Part shown: positions 17,974-26,079 of the stretch, piece after piece | How the letters are laid out: each line of letters begins with the position of its first letter | Position numbering within the stretch: position 1 is the stretch's first letter | The notes under the pieces: model-generated | Told to the model about the DNA's origin: nothing | Seen by the model: only the letters and a program-made list of their open reading frames with translations | Databases searched by the model: none | Made by a program: the position numbers and the translations under genes | From: CAZKFA01 sp964551925 | Lineage (GTDB): Bacteria > Cyanobacteriota > Vampirovibrionia > LMEP-6097 | DNA: 64,000 nucleotides | NCBI GenBank assembly: GCA_964551925.1 | Contig: CAZKFA010000003.1 | Coordinates: 1-64,000, forward strand | Direction of reading: 5' to 3'

Positions 17974-19757
17974 TACAAGGATCCCCTGCCTTTAAATTCA
18001 ACACTGTCAATTTTTAAAAAGTCATTTGATGGGATCAAAAAACCATTAGCTAATAAAGATGCTCTGAAATATTTAGTTAAATACTTTTCGAACTCCATAT
18101 AAGTCATGTCATAAGTAGGTTCCAGAATATTGTACTGTTCCACATTGTCTTGCTCACGATTGCTATTTAGTCCTGATAACTTAGACTGTAAAATTTTATT
18201 CTTTTGCGCCTCTGTCAGATTCGTAAGCTGCATTCCTACTGGAAAAATAATTTTGGCTTCAGTTGTATTTGCCAAAATAGCTGGACTACCATCTTTATTA
18301 ATCTCACTCTCTTCTCTAATTGATCCAACCAAAAATACCATAGGATCAATTGACAAGTGTTTGAGATTCTTCGTGAAACTATTTTCTGGATTAGACAACA
18401 AAGAATTAATATCATTAAAATAAAGCAGACAAGGCTTGTTAGAGTGAATGATATCCAACAAAGTACGTATATTAGAACTCATCGCAATCAAATCATCATA
18501 AGTTGCATAAATGAATGACCATCTTTTTTCTGCTGCTGCCGCTCTTGCAATTAAAACTTTCTCTAAATCAGAATTGCCAGTCAAAAGAATGCCACCATGC
18601 TCACCATTTTGCTTCATCATGGCACGCACCCTCAATTCTTCTTTAAACTTCTGAAAAACTTCTTCAAGACCTTTTGGTATCTCTATTGTACGTGTTAGGA
18701 CTTCATGAGCCACTGGTGCTTTAGTAAACGGATATAATTTCTCAAGATCCTTGTATTCAACTAAATCCATCTCCGCTGAATTGAGGTTATAAACCATACT
18801 CATAGTTTCTTGTAGAGAAGCAGAAACATCTCGCTCAAGATTAATCAACTGATAAATCTGCCTCGAGTTAAAGCGACTAAAATGGCTCTTTAATATAAAC
18901 TCCATTGTCTTAATTGTGACCTTGGAAAGGAAGTCTGAGTTACAAGCAGCAATAATGACTTCAAAACATTCATCGTTAATATATTGAGTAACAAGATTCA
19001 ATAAGGTCTCAAAGATTTTAATGTCATCACCAGAATACACTCCAGTAGAATGTTCTGTAATATACTTCAATGTGTATAAAAATATTTTATGTGAAGCTTC
19101 TTCACCTTTCTTTTCGACACTTCTAATCGCAAGATTGCGGCACTGATAGCTTTCTTTATTGTCAATGATAATTTGCTTATATAACTCACTAATGTCAGTA
19201 TCTTCTTTAAATTGCTCCATTGCACGTAAGATACAATTTACTTTATCCTCATTATGCGTCTTCATTCTGTTACGCAACTCTTCCGTTAAAAGCTTAATTC
19301 CGGATTCTTCATTAATAACAATAATGCCTTTACAAGCCTCTTCATAACAAGCTTCTGCAATTTTATACTTATGCCATATTTTCTTTGCCGTAGCTATAAC
19401 TTCTTTAAGTATCGGAATATGTTCCTGACTCTGAAACTTTGCCAATGCCTTAATAGCTTCACCAGTAATCACTCCCCAACTAGAAGGCGTGCTTTCTATA
19501 TGTTCTACTAATTTATTAATAGCAAAACCTTGAGTTTTAAGATCCTGAGCTAAAATCCACTCAATCCAATGATTAGTATCTCTGTGTCGATAACGGAAAA
19601 AGATTTGTGCAAGTGGTCCAAAGTCGTTTTCTCTATTCTGAAAAAACTGGACGCCCATTTTTTCCCCAAATAATTTCTGCACATGAGGAAACAGGACCAG
19701 CATCAGAACAACAACGACGATCAAAACTAAGATTAACATTATTGTTATTTCTAACAT
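17973..19757 (-). CDS. Membrane-anchored helical-repeat protein with degenerate AAA+ domain (paralogue 1)
   Basis: 594 residues, not a named family. N-terminal membrane helix (about 5-23), helical-repeat region (about 50-340), AAA+-like module (about 360-510) and a helical tail. The P-loop position reads GGILLTGNSDLEK (388-400), without the GK[ST] needed to bind phosphate; Walker B reads PCLLYFNDINSL, where a working AAA+ has hhhhDE; the sensor-1 position reads VFLVGSI. It is thus probably a pseudo-ATPase. It starts 4 bases after motB and overlaps its paralogue by one base. The link to motB suggests a role at the flagellar motor or cell envelope; this is inference from context only. Confidence 0.7.
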   Translation of the reverse strand: MLEITIMLILVLIVVVVLMLVLFPHVQKLFGEKMGVQFFQNRENDFGPLAQIFFRYRHRDTNHWIEWILAQDLKTQGFAINKLVEHIESTPSSWGVITGEAIKALAKFQSQEHIPILKEVIATAKKIWHKYKIAEACYEEACKGIIVINEESGIKLLTEELRNRMKTHNEDKVNCILRAMEQFKEDTDISELYKQIIIDNKESYQCRNLAIRSVEKKGEEASHKIFLYTLKYITEHSTGVYSGDDIKIFETLLNLVTQYINDECFEVIIAACNSDFLSKVTIKTMEFILKSHFSRFNSRQIYQLINLERDVSASLQETMSMVYNLNSAEMDLVEYKDLEKLYPFTKAPVAHEVLTRTIEIPKGLEEVFQKFKEELRVRAMMKQNGEHGGILLTGNSDLEKVLIARAAAAEKRWSFIYATYDDLIAMSSNIRTLLDIIHSNKPCLLYFNDINSLLSNPENSFTKNLKHLSIDPMVFLVGSIREESEINKDGSPAILANTTEAKIIFPVGMQLTNLTEAQKNKILQSKLSGLNSNREQDNVEQYNILEPTYDMTYMEFEKYLTKYFRASLLANGFLIPSNDFLKIDSVEFKGRGSL

Positions 19758-19761
19758 CTAC

Positions 19762-20874
19762 TTAATGCCCTCCTCCTGATGCCGGAGTCTCACCTGTAGC
19801 ATCTGAATCCTGATGAGATCTTGCAGAATCAGCATCCTTCACTGTATAGCCAAATGGGTGCTGCTTATAAAAAGCTTCTCTTGCCTTCTTACGTTTTATA
19901 TCTTCTAATGTTAGAGGCTTATCACTTCTACCTGCCGTACTACCAATAGACTTCGGCGATATAATACCTTGTGTTTTAACTTGTGCATCCCTAACTCTCT
20001 CTTCCTTGATCACTTCATGCAATGGGTTTGCAGCTTCTGGATTAACATATTGCGGCTGAAGAGATTTTGTTGCCTCTTCCTCTAATAGTAGAATTGTAAT
20101 TCGTCTATTAATTGCAGCCATTGGCTTGTCTGGGTTCTTTAACTGAGTGTCAGCATAACCCTCAATACGAGCAAATCTAGTCGAGTTTACACCGCCATAG
20201 ACCAAACGTGTTTTCACCGCGATAGCTCTATCAGTTGATAAGTTCCAATTATCGTAATTACCAAGACTAAATCTTCTACCATCTGTATACCCAGCAACAA
20301 CAATAGGGCTGATTCGATTTCTCAAAACAATCGCAAGTTTATCAATAATTTTCCTTGCCTCTATACCTAATACCGCCGATCCAGAAGAGAAAGTTTCCAT
20401 AGTATCTGTATCTTTCAGCTCAATTAAAATTCCATTACTTACTAAATTAAATTCGACTTTTGCTAATAGCTCTTCATCAGAACTGAGTTCCAGTTCTTTC
20501 TGTAATTCAGTCTGGATCACTTTTTTGAGGTCCTCTTTATTTTGTCCAGTAAGAATTATTTTTTCAAACTCAAAGAAACTTGATCCACCCTCAAAATGCC
20601 CTGGCTGAGTAGGACTCTTCGCTCCACCAAAAATAAAAAGATTACCTTCCATTGGACCAGTCTGTGTTGGTTGTCTAAAAAAATTAGCTATAGTTTCTTT
20701 GGAGCTTGGGTCAACATTGACTAACCATAACAAGAGAAATAAACACATCATCGCTGTAACGAAATCGGCGTAAGCAACTTTCCATGCACCACCATGATGG
20801 CCATGGTGAGCAACTTTTTTGATAATCTTTTTAACAATTATCGGTTCTTCAAGATTGTTTTTATTGTCAGCCAT
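19762..20874 (-). CDS. motB: Flagellar motor stator protein MotB
   Basis: 370 residues. The His-rich N-terminus (KKVAHHGHHGGAWKVAYADF) leads into a single membrane helix with the essential proton-carrying Asp37 in AYADFVTAMM. A linker/plug region is followed by an OmpA-like peptidoglycan-binding domain (about 180-270: GYTDG, NLSTDRAIAVK, EGYADTQ, NRRITILLL). The C-terminal ~95 residues form a charged extension beyond the OmpA fold. MotB normally works in an A5B2 complex with MotA, but no motA is adjacent or elsewhere in the window. It heads a transcript with two pseudo-AAA+ proteins. Confidence 0.93.
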   Translation of the reverse strand: MADNKNNLEEPIIVKKIIKKVAHHGHHGGAWKVAYADFVTAMMCLFLLLWLVNVDPSSKETIANFFRQPTQTGPMEGNLFIFGGAKSPTQPGHFEGGSSFFEFEKIILTGQNKEDLKKVIQTELQKELELSSDEELLAKVEFNLVSNGILIELKDTDTMETFSSGSAVLGIEARKIIDKLAIVLRNRISPIVVAGYTDGRRFSLGNYDNWNLSTDRAIAVKTRLVYGGVNSTRFARIEGYADTQLKNPDKPMAAINRRITILLLEEEATKSLQPQYVNPEAANPLHEVIKEERVRDAQVKTQGIISPKSIGSTAGRSDKPLTLEDIKRKKAREAFYKQHPFGYTVKDADSARSHQDSDATGETPASGGGH

Positions 20875-20967
20875 TTGAGAAATGGTCCCTAATATAGTTA
20901 TTCCTAACTAATGAAGACTCTTAATTGAATCTATGTAGTATAAATAGTTGATTTTCTTATTATCCAC

Positions 20968-20995
20968 TCAAGTCTTATCTCTAGACTGCCGATTG
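20968..20995 (+). promoter_or_regulatory. Possible sigma28 (FliA-type) promoter for fliS
   Basis: TCAAGTCT (20968-20975), a 12-bp gap and GCCGATTG (20988-20995) compare with the flagellar sigma28 consensus TAAAGTTT-N11-GCCGATAA: 6 of 8 at each box with one extra spacer base. It lies 37 bp before the fliS ATG. Confidence 0.35.
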
Positions 20996-21032
20996 CATAA
21001 ACCATAAGGATCAGGAATATTAAGATAACCAG

Positions 21033-21431
21033 ATGGAAACTAGTTCAAAAACCAAATTGCAAAATCAGAAATTTATCAAAACAATGGTAGATTCAGCAAG
21101 TCCATTGCATTTGATTCTCATACTTTTGGAAGGAGCTTCCCAATGGCTCAATTTAGCTAAACAAGAACTTGCAAAAAACCAAACGGAGACTGCTCCAAAT
21201 TGGACTAATTTTAGCCATTACATGAATATGTCAATTGACATACTTACTCATCTTCAAGAAAGTTTAGACCACAAACAAGCACCAGACTTTGCAGAACGCT
21301 CTTTTGCACTCTACGACTTCCTCAAAAATCAATTATTCAAAGCCAAAATAAATCACGATGTCAATGCAATAGACACTGTTGTCAAATTCTTAAAAGAGCT
21401 CAAATCACACTGGCAAGCTATAAAGACCTAA
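21033..21431 (+). CDS. fliS: Flagellin export chaperone FliS
   Basis: 132 residues, all helical. FliS features: an N-terminal QNQKFIKTMVDSASPLHLILILLEGASQWL that matches the family's LT/SPEELTLMLYNGAI region, and LYDFLKNQLFKAKINHDV in the C-terminal half. FliS binds the flagellin C-terminus, blocks premature polymerisation and hands flagellin to the export gate. It is transcribed away from motB, possibly from a sigma28-type promoter. No flagellin or fliD gene is adjacent. Confidence 0.85.
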   Translation: METSSKTKLQNQKFIKTMVDSASPLHLILILLEGASQWLNLAKQELAKNQTETAPNWTNFSHYMNMSIDILTHLQESLDHKQAPDFAERSFALYDFLKNQLFKAKINHDVNAIDTVVKFLKELKSHWQAIKT

Positions 21432-21462
21432 GCAAGCACTTATAAGCTATTATAAAGCTCAG

Positions 21463-22677
21463 ATGTTGCTGTTAAAAAAGCTTAATAAGTCTTTTACCCA
21501 AGAACCTGTTCTGCAAGATATTAACTTAGAACTTAAAGATCAAGAGTTTGTAGTCTTAGTGGGTCCTAGTGGTAGCGGTAAAAGCACCCTAATAAGAATC
21601 ATCGCTGGTCTAGAACAACAAGACTCTGGTGAAATAATTTTTAATGGACGTAATATCGAAGCTCTAGAACCCAAAGACCGTAACCTTTCTATGGTCTTTC
21701 AGAATTACGCACTCTATCCGCACAAAACAGTTTATCAAAACATTGCTTTCCCTCTAGAAATCGCCGGTAAGAATAAATCTGAAATCCAAACCAAAGTAAA
21801 GAACCTTGCAAAAAAATTAGGATTAGAATCTTTCTTACAACGCAAGCCCAAAGAGTTATCTGGCGGACAAAGACAAAGAGTAGCTCTGGCGCGCGCTATG
21901 GTACGAGAACCACAGATCTTTCTATTAGATGAGCCTCTCTCAAACCTTGATACTAAGCTACGCACGCAGATGCGCCATGAAATTCACAATTTGCGCAGTG
22001 TCTCTAAAGCTACTTTTATTTACGTGACTCATGATCAAATTGAAGCACTCAGTCTTGGTGATAGAATCGCAGTACTCAAAGATGGACAAGTACAGCAATT
22101 TGACAGTCCAGAGAAAATTTACCAAGAACCAGCAAACACTTTTGTTGCAAGTTTTATTGGCAGTCCAGCTACTAACTTATTACGCCTAAAGAATTATCCT
22201 GATTATATAGTAGGGATTCGTCCAGAAAATTTTCGTTTAGAGCCAGACTCCACTTTTGATCAGCCTTTGAAGGTACTATTAAATACTGTAGAATTACTCG
22301 GCAATGAGTTTTTATTTTACTTCAAACTAGAACCTTCTCAGGCAGCGGACTTGACAAACAAGGATCAAGATCTACTTTACAATCATACATTGACCAACTC
22401 AGATCAAACCCTAATTGCAAAATTAGCCCTTAGTAGTGAGACTAATGCTCTCTACGACTGGTATATACGGAATCAACGGACTAGCTTAAGTATTTCTAAT
22501 CTTAGCAATTCGCAGAACGATTCCGTCAATACGAATGAAAACCCTTATACTGACGGTGTTGCAGAGTCAAACACGAAAAGAACAACAAAAGAATCAGTAT
22601 TAACCGTATTTTACAGTAAAAATCTGCTATATTATTTTAATAGGAGTTCTGGAGATAATATAAAAGTTAAAGAATAA
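21463..22677 (+). CDS. ABC transporter ATP-binding protein, MalK/UgpC type
   Basis: 404 residues. The ATPase domain (1-235) is intact: Walker A GPSGSGKST, Q-loop MVFQNYALYPHKT, signature LSGGQRQRVALARA, Walker B FLLDEPLSNLD and switch His in THDQ. The C-terminal TOBE/OB-like region (GIRPENFRLEP) is the kind found in MalK, UgpC and MsmK, which energise sugar or glycerol-3-phosphate importers. No permease or binding-protein gene is next to it. A TATAAA ends 6 bases before the ATG. The stop overlaps the next ATG by one base, coupling it to the PxpA-like gene. Confidence 0.9.
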   Translation: MLLLKKLNKSFTQEPVLQDINLELKDQEFVVLVGPSGSGKSTLIRIIAGLEQQDSGEIIFNGRNIEALEPKDRNLSMVFQNYALYPHKTVYQNIAFPLEIAGKNKSEIQTKVKNLAKKLGLESFLQRKPKELSGGQRQRVALARAMVREPQIFLLDEPLSNLDTKLRTQMRHEIHNLRSVSKATFIYVTHDQIEALSLGDRIAVLKDGQVQQFDSPEKIYQEPANTFVASFIGSPATNLLRLKNYPDYIVGIRPENFRLEPDSTFDQPLKVLLNTVELLGNEFLFYFKLEPSQAADLTNKDQDLLYNHTLTNSDQTLIAKLALSSETNALYDWYIRNQRTSLSISNLSNSQNDSVNTNENPYTDGVAESNTKRTTKESVLTVFYSKNLLYYFNRSSGDNIKVKE

Positions 22678-23480
22678 TGCAAAAAACCGACCCATTCATT
22701 GCAAGACAAATAGACCTGAACTTGAACATTGGCCAAGGCTATGGTGATTTGTTATTTGAAAAGAACTTATTACCCTATGCAACTTCTGTCAATATATCAA
22801 CAGGCGCTCATGCTGGTGAAGCTTGCTACATCAACAAAGCCATCAAAGCTTGTAAAGAACATGACGAGCTTGCTTTAGGTGCCCTAGTCTCTTATCCAGA
22901 CTTGTTAGGTTTCGGAGAACGTAAAATACAACTCAGTAATGAAGAGCTAAAAGCCACTGTTATTGCGCAATTGGGGGCAGTAGCTGCTCTTGCTCGCAGC
23001 AATGGTTACGAATTACAGCATGTCAGAGCACATGGATATCTTTATCAACAAATTGCTACTAATTATTCAGTAGCAGAAACTCTGGCTAAAGCAATCCAAG
23101 AATTTAGCAAATGGTTTATTCTCGTTGGTCCTTACAGCCCAGTGCTGGCAGAAGTCAGTTCATGGACTAACCTAAGAGTAGCCTTTGAAGCGCGTTTTGA
23201 TCTGCGCTATAAAGCAGACGGGCAGCAGATTCCGTTCGATGTTGAACGGGATGCAGACTTATCAATTGATCAGGTAGCTCAAAGAGCTCGTGATTTGATC
23301 TACAAATCAATTGTGAAGACAGAAGAAGGTGAAGAAGTGGCTCTAAAATTTGAGACAGTTCACTTACCTTCAAGGCTGAAGAACTCAGAAGAAATAGCAA
23401 AACTTGTACGGGGTATGTTACTTAAACCACTGCCATTGAAGTCAGTGGATTATGAACCATATCTATCTGAGTTTATTTGA
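22677..23480 (+). CDS. Divergent LamB/YcsF (PxpA-like) protein
   Basis: 267 residues. The overall layout matches 5-oxoprolinase subunit A (LamB/YcsF): IDLNLNIGQG, VNISTGAHAGE, GALVSYPD..GFG, LQHVRAHGYLYQ, KWFILVG and ADGQQIPF. Several normally conserved positions differ: DLNxDxGE reads DLNLNIGQ, NIACGxHAGD reads NISTGAHAGE, GAHPxxPD reads GALVSYPD, and a later conserved His segment reads TVHLPS. pxpB and pxpC are absent nearby. A changed activity or substrate is likely; calling it 5-oxoprolinase would overreach. It is coupled to a MalK-like ATPase gene by a one-base overlap. Confidence 0.75.
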   Translation: MQKTDPFIARQIDLNLNIGQGYGDLLFEKNLLPYATSVNISTGAHAGEACYINKAIKACKEHDELALGALVSYPDLLGFGERKIQLSNEELKATVIAQLGAVAALARSNGYELQHVRAHGYLYQQIATNYSVAETLAKAIQEFSKWFILVGPYSPVLAEVSSWTNLRVAFEARFDLRYKADGQQIPFDVERDADLSIDQVAQRARDLIYKSIVKTEEGEEVALKFETVHLPSRLKNSEEIAKLVRGMLLKPLPLKSVDYEPYLSEFI

Positions 23481-23546
23481 CCTATTGCCAAAAAGTGTTA
23501 AATTAGGAATAAATCGGGTGGTATTAAAAATAAGAAGGACTAGAAA

Positions 23547-24551
23547 GTGAAAGAAGAATTAATCAAAAACTTAGTTGAAAAATATGTTGAAACCTTAGAA
23601 AAGGACAACGACACAGTCAAAGCTTACAGACTTGACTTAGAGAAATTTGTTGAAGCTTTTGGAGAGCGCGTGCCGACTGAACTTAAAGCTCCTGAAATTA
23701 AACAATATCTTGACTCACTGACAACACGTAGCGGCAAACGCGTTAGTGTTTCAACTCAGAACCGTCATTATGCAACCATTAGCTGTTTCTTTAATTGGTT
23801 AATTAGAGATTCTAAATTAATTGAGAATCCAATCAAAACAGTTGTCCGTCGCAAACCGAATAAGGATCTTGGTGAGATTAATTCCAAGGATATTATTCGT
23901 TACTTAGACAAACTTACTATCAAACGTATTATGGACAACGCAAAATCAACAAGAGAAGAGTTCTTGTTTGATTTACTCTACAGTAGCGGACTGAGAATTT
24001 CAGAAGCTCTGGCTCTTAATGTACAAGATATTCGTAATGGAATAATCCAAATCAGAGCTGGTAAAGGTAACCGTGCTCGCGTTACCTATCTATCTAAGAA
24101 TACTGAAAGACTATTCAAAAAATATCTAGAGAAGCGTGTGCCAGATAGAGAAGCTCTTTATCGCGCAAAAACTATTGAAGATGCTCAGAAACTGAAATAC
24201 GAAGGTGCTTTGTTTACCACTAATAATGGCACGCGTCTTGGTTACCATAGAGCAAATCAGTTGTTCAAACAATCTGCTAAAGACATCTACAATGCAGATT
24301 CTACCCCATTAACGATCCATCAATTAAGACATACTTTCTGTACTGAAAGAGTTGGTCATATTGATATCAGAGTGTTGCAGAAACTAGCTGGTCACAGCGA
24401 CATCAGGACTACTTTACGTTATGCGAAGGTGGCTGATAAAGTTGCTAGAGAACAGTTTGAGAAGTTTGACAAGAGCAGAGGTTTCACTGACGCTGGTGAG
24501 TTTATACTACCTACTCAAGAAGACTTCGAAAAAGCAGAAGTACTCGTCTAG
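23547..24551 (+). CDS. xerC: Tyrosine recombinase, XerC/XerD type
   Basis: 334 residues from GTG 23547, chosen because AAGGA lies 7 bases upstream. An N-terminal SAM-like DNA-binding domain (1-100) precedes the catalytic domain with the full set: R150 (SSGLRISE), K173 (AGKGNR), H258/R261 (TIHQLRHTF), H283 (AGHSD) and nucleophile Y292 (LRYAK). XerC/D resolve chromosome dimers at dif; with no dif or partner here, it could also be an integron- or phage-like recombinase. The ~35-residue C-terminal tail after the Tyr helix is longer than in typical XerC. It stands alone between unrelated genes. Confidence 0.8.
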   Translation: MKEELIKNLVEKYVETLEKDNDTVKAYRLDLEKFVEAFGERVPTELKAPEIKQYLDSLTTRSGKRVSVSTQNRHYATISCFFNWLIRDSKLIENPIKTVVRRKPNKDLGEINSKDIIRYLDKLTIKRIMDNAKSTREEFLFDLLYSSGLRISEALALNVQDIRNGIIQIRAGKGNRARVTYLSKNTERLFKKYLEKRVPDREALYRAKTIEDAQKLKYEGALFTTNNGTRLGYHRANQLFKQSAKDIYNADSTPLTIHQLRHTFCTERVGHIDIRVLQKLAGHSDIRTTLRYAKVADKVAREQFEKFDKSRGFTDAGEFILPTQEDFEKAEVLV

Positions 24552-24555
24552 AAAA

Positions 24556-24598
24556 CTTAGCACCGAGGATATAAGATGAGAGCCTATAGCGGTCTAAG
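24556..24598. terminator. Long imperfect inverted repeat at convergent gene ends
   Basis: CTTAGCACCG (24556-24565) pairs with CGGTCTAAG (24590-24598), leaving one base unpaired, around a 24-base loop. It sits between the recombinase stop and the end of the dppC-like gene. Possible terminator; too long-looped to be certain. Confidence 0.3.
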
Positions 24599-25388
24599 AG
24601 TGATTTGGTGCCAAGCCTAAACGCTCACCAAGACTATTGAAACAGTATATAGTGATAAAAATCATCAAAGCTGGGAATAATATTAAATGAGGATCTGTTC
24701 TCAGGTACTGCCACGAGTCTCCAGCTAAAGTCCCCCAGCTAGTATTCGGTGGTGATATTCCTAAACCAATAAAACTAAGAGTGCTTTCAGCAAGTATTGA
24801 TCGAGCGACAGTAAAGCTCAAGGCTACTACGATCGACCCTATAATATTAGGCAAAACGTGACGGCTAATAGCTTCTAGATTATTCAAACCCAAGACTCTA
24901 GTAGCTTCAATAAACTCTTCTTCTCTTAATCTGCGGACCTCGACTCGTACTAAACGCGCAAGGTCCATCCAATTAATAAATGCCAGTCCAACCACAATGC
25001 CACTGGTAGAGCGCGATACAAACAGAGCGATGATGCTTAATACTAACAAATCTGGCAATGAATAAATCAAATCTATACTACGCATCACTAATTCATCAAC
25101 AGACTTAGTCCCATAAGCTGCTATCAAACCAACACCAACTCCAATAAATAAAGTAATCAAACCGGTCAGCAATGCAATTAACAAACTTGTTTGAGCCGCA
25201 TGAATAATACGAATAAAAAGATCACGACCTAAAGCATCTGTACCAAACCAATGTTCTAAACTTGGTTGTTGCAGAATCGCATCTGTATCAATTGCGTTAT
25301 ATTCATAACTACCAATGGGCAATCCAAGTGCGTACAACATTGTCAGCAAAATAGTTACAGAGATAACACCATAAAGCCAATAACGCAT
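24594..25388 (-). CDS. dppC: Oligopeptide/dipeptide ABC transporter permease, DppC/OppC type
   Basis: 264 residues. Begins in the first membrane helix, then the periplasmic segment LEHWFGTDALGRDLFIRI that is diagnostic of the DppC/OppC subfamily, then five further helices. The EAA loop (EEFIEATRVLGLNNLEAISRHVLPNI) contacts the ATPase. SFIGLGISPPNTSWGTL near the C-terminus is also characteristic. It follows the flavin reductase gene with no gap. Its likely partners are dispersed: a DppB-type permease at 53964-55010 and an OppF-type ATPase at 41236-42207. No binding protein is seen. Confidence 0.88.
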   Translation of the reverse strand: MRYWLYGVISVTILLTMLYALGLPIGSYEYNAIDTDAILQQPSLEHWFGTDALGRDLFIRIIHAAQTSLLIALLTGLITLFIGVGVGLIAAYGTKSVDELVMRSIDLIYSLPDLLVLSIIALFVSRSTSGIVVGLAFINWMDLARLVRVEVRRLREEEFIEATRVLGLNNLEAISRHVLPNIIGSIVVALSFTVARSILAESTLSFIGLGISPPNTSWGTLAGDSWQYLRTDPHLILFPALMIFITIYCFNSLGERLGLAPNHS

Positions 25389-25868
25389 TTAATAAATTAA
25401 TCCATCTTTGCGAATATGCACAGATGGTTCTTGTTTATCATTAAGAACTTTACCATTAATTATTTCTAGCATCACTATAATATGATCCTCGCTTTGCATC
25501 TCTGAGTGATACTTACATTCTAAGTACGCGACTGAATCTTTCAATATCGGCACGCCAGTTTGATCAGTAAAGGTCTCCAACTCATCAAAAATACTACCTT
25601 CTGCTGGAGCAGGTTTGAAGAAGCGTGACATAGTCTTGCCATTGTCTTTCGACATCACATTCACTACTAACTTACCACTACCAGTTAAAAGAGCAAAATG
25701 ATTTTTGCGTTCTTTATTAAAAGCAACAGTCAGCATTGGTGGTTGAAAACCAGCCTGCTGTACCCAACTTGCAAGAAACCCAGCTTCTTTATCACTATCT
25801 TTCAGACTGATTATATAAAGACCAGAAACAACCTTACCCAATGCCTGTGCTAGTTGACTTGTTGACAT
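25389..25868 (-). CDS. Flavin reductase-like FMN-binding protein
   Basis: 159 residues. This is the split-barrel flavin reductase fold: the N-terminal LAQALGKVVSGLYIISLKD, then FLASWVQQAGFQPPMLTVAFN for the FMN-contact region, FALLTGSGKLVVNVMS and YLECKYHSEMQSEDHIIVMLEI. It is like the stand-alone NADH:FMN reductases and the C-terminal domain fused to cyanobacterial flavodiiron proteins; here it is stand-alone. The stop codon directly abuts the ATG of the permease gene. After collapsing the scaffold gap it lies about 56 bases after the flgF/G gene on the same strand. Confidence 0.82.
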   Translation of the reverse strand: MSTSQLAQALGKVVSGLYIISLKDSDKEAGFLASWVQQAGFQPPMLTVAFNKERKNHFALLTGSGKLVVNVMSKDNGKTMSRFFKPAPAEGSIFDELETFTDQTGVPILKDSVAYLECKYHSEMQSEDHIIVMLEIINGKVLNDKQEPSVHIRKDGLIY

Positions 25869-25921
25869 ACTTTCATTATATAACGATTTTGAATCTACTA
25901 GAAGATTTGGGGTTCAGAAGA

Positions 25922-25976
25922 AATCTACTGAATATTACCCAGATTCATAAGCATATTCAGAGTATCTAACTGTACT
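25922..25976. repeat. Contig-end duplicate (copy 1 of 55 bp)
   Basis: These 55 bases are identical to 26077-26131 on the other side of the N run. They carry the last codons of the flgF/G gene. This is most simply an unmerged assembly overlap. Confidence 0.9.
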
Positions 25977-26076
25977 NNNNNNNNNNNNNNNNNNNNNNNN
26001 NNNNNNNNNNNNNNNNNNNNNNNNNNNNNNNNNNNNNNNNNNNNNNNNNNNNNNNNNNNNNNNNNNNNNNNNNNNN
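25977..26076. other. Scaffold gap of 100 N
   Basis: Exactly 100 N, flanked by a 55-bp exact direct duplicate. The round number is a placeholder length. Collapsing the duplicate would close the gap completely. Confidence 0.95.
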
Positions 26077-26079
26077 AAT

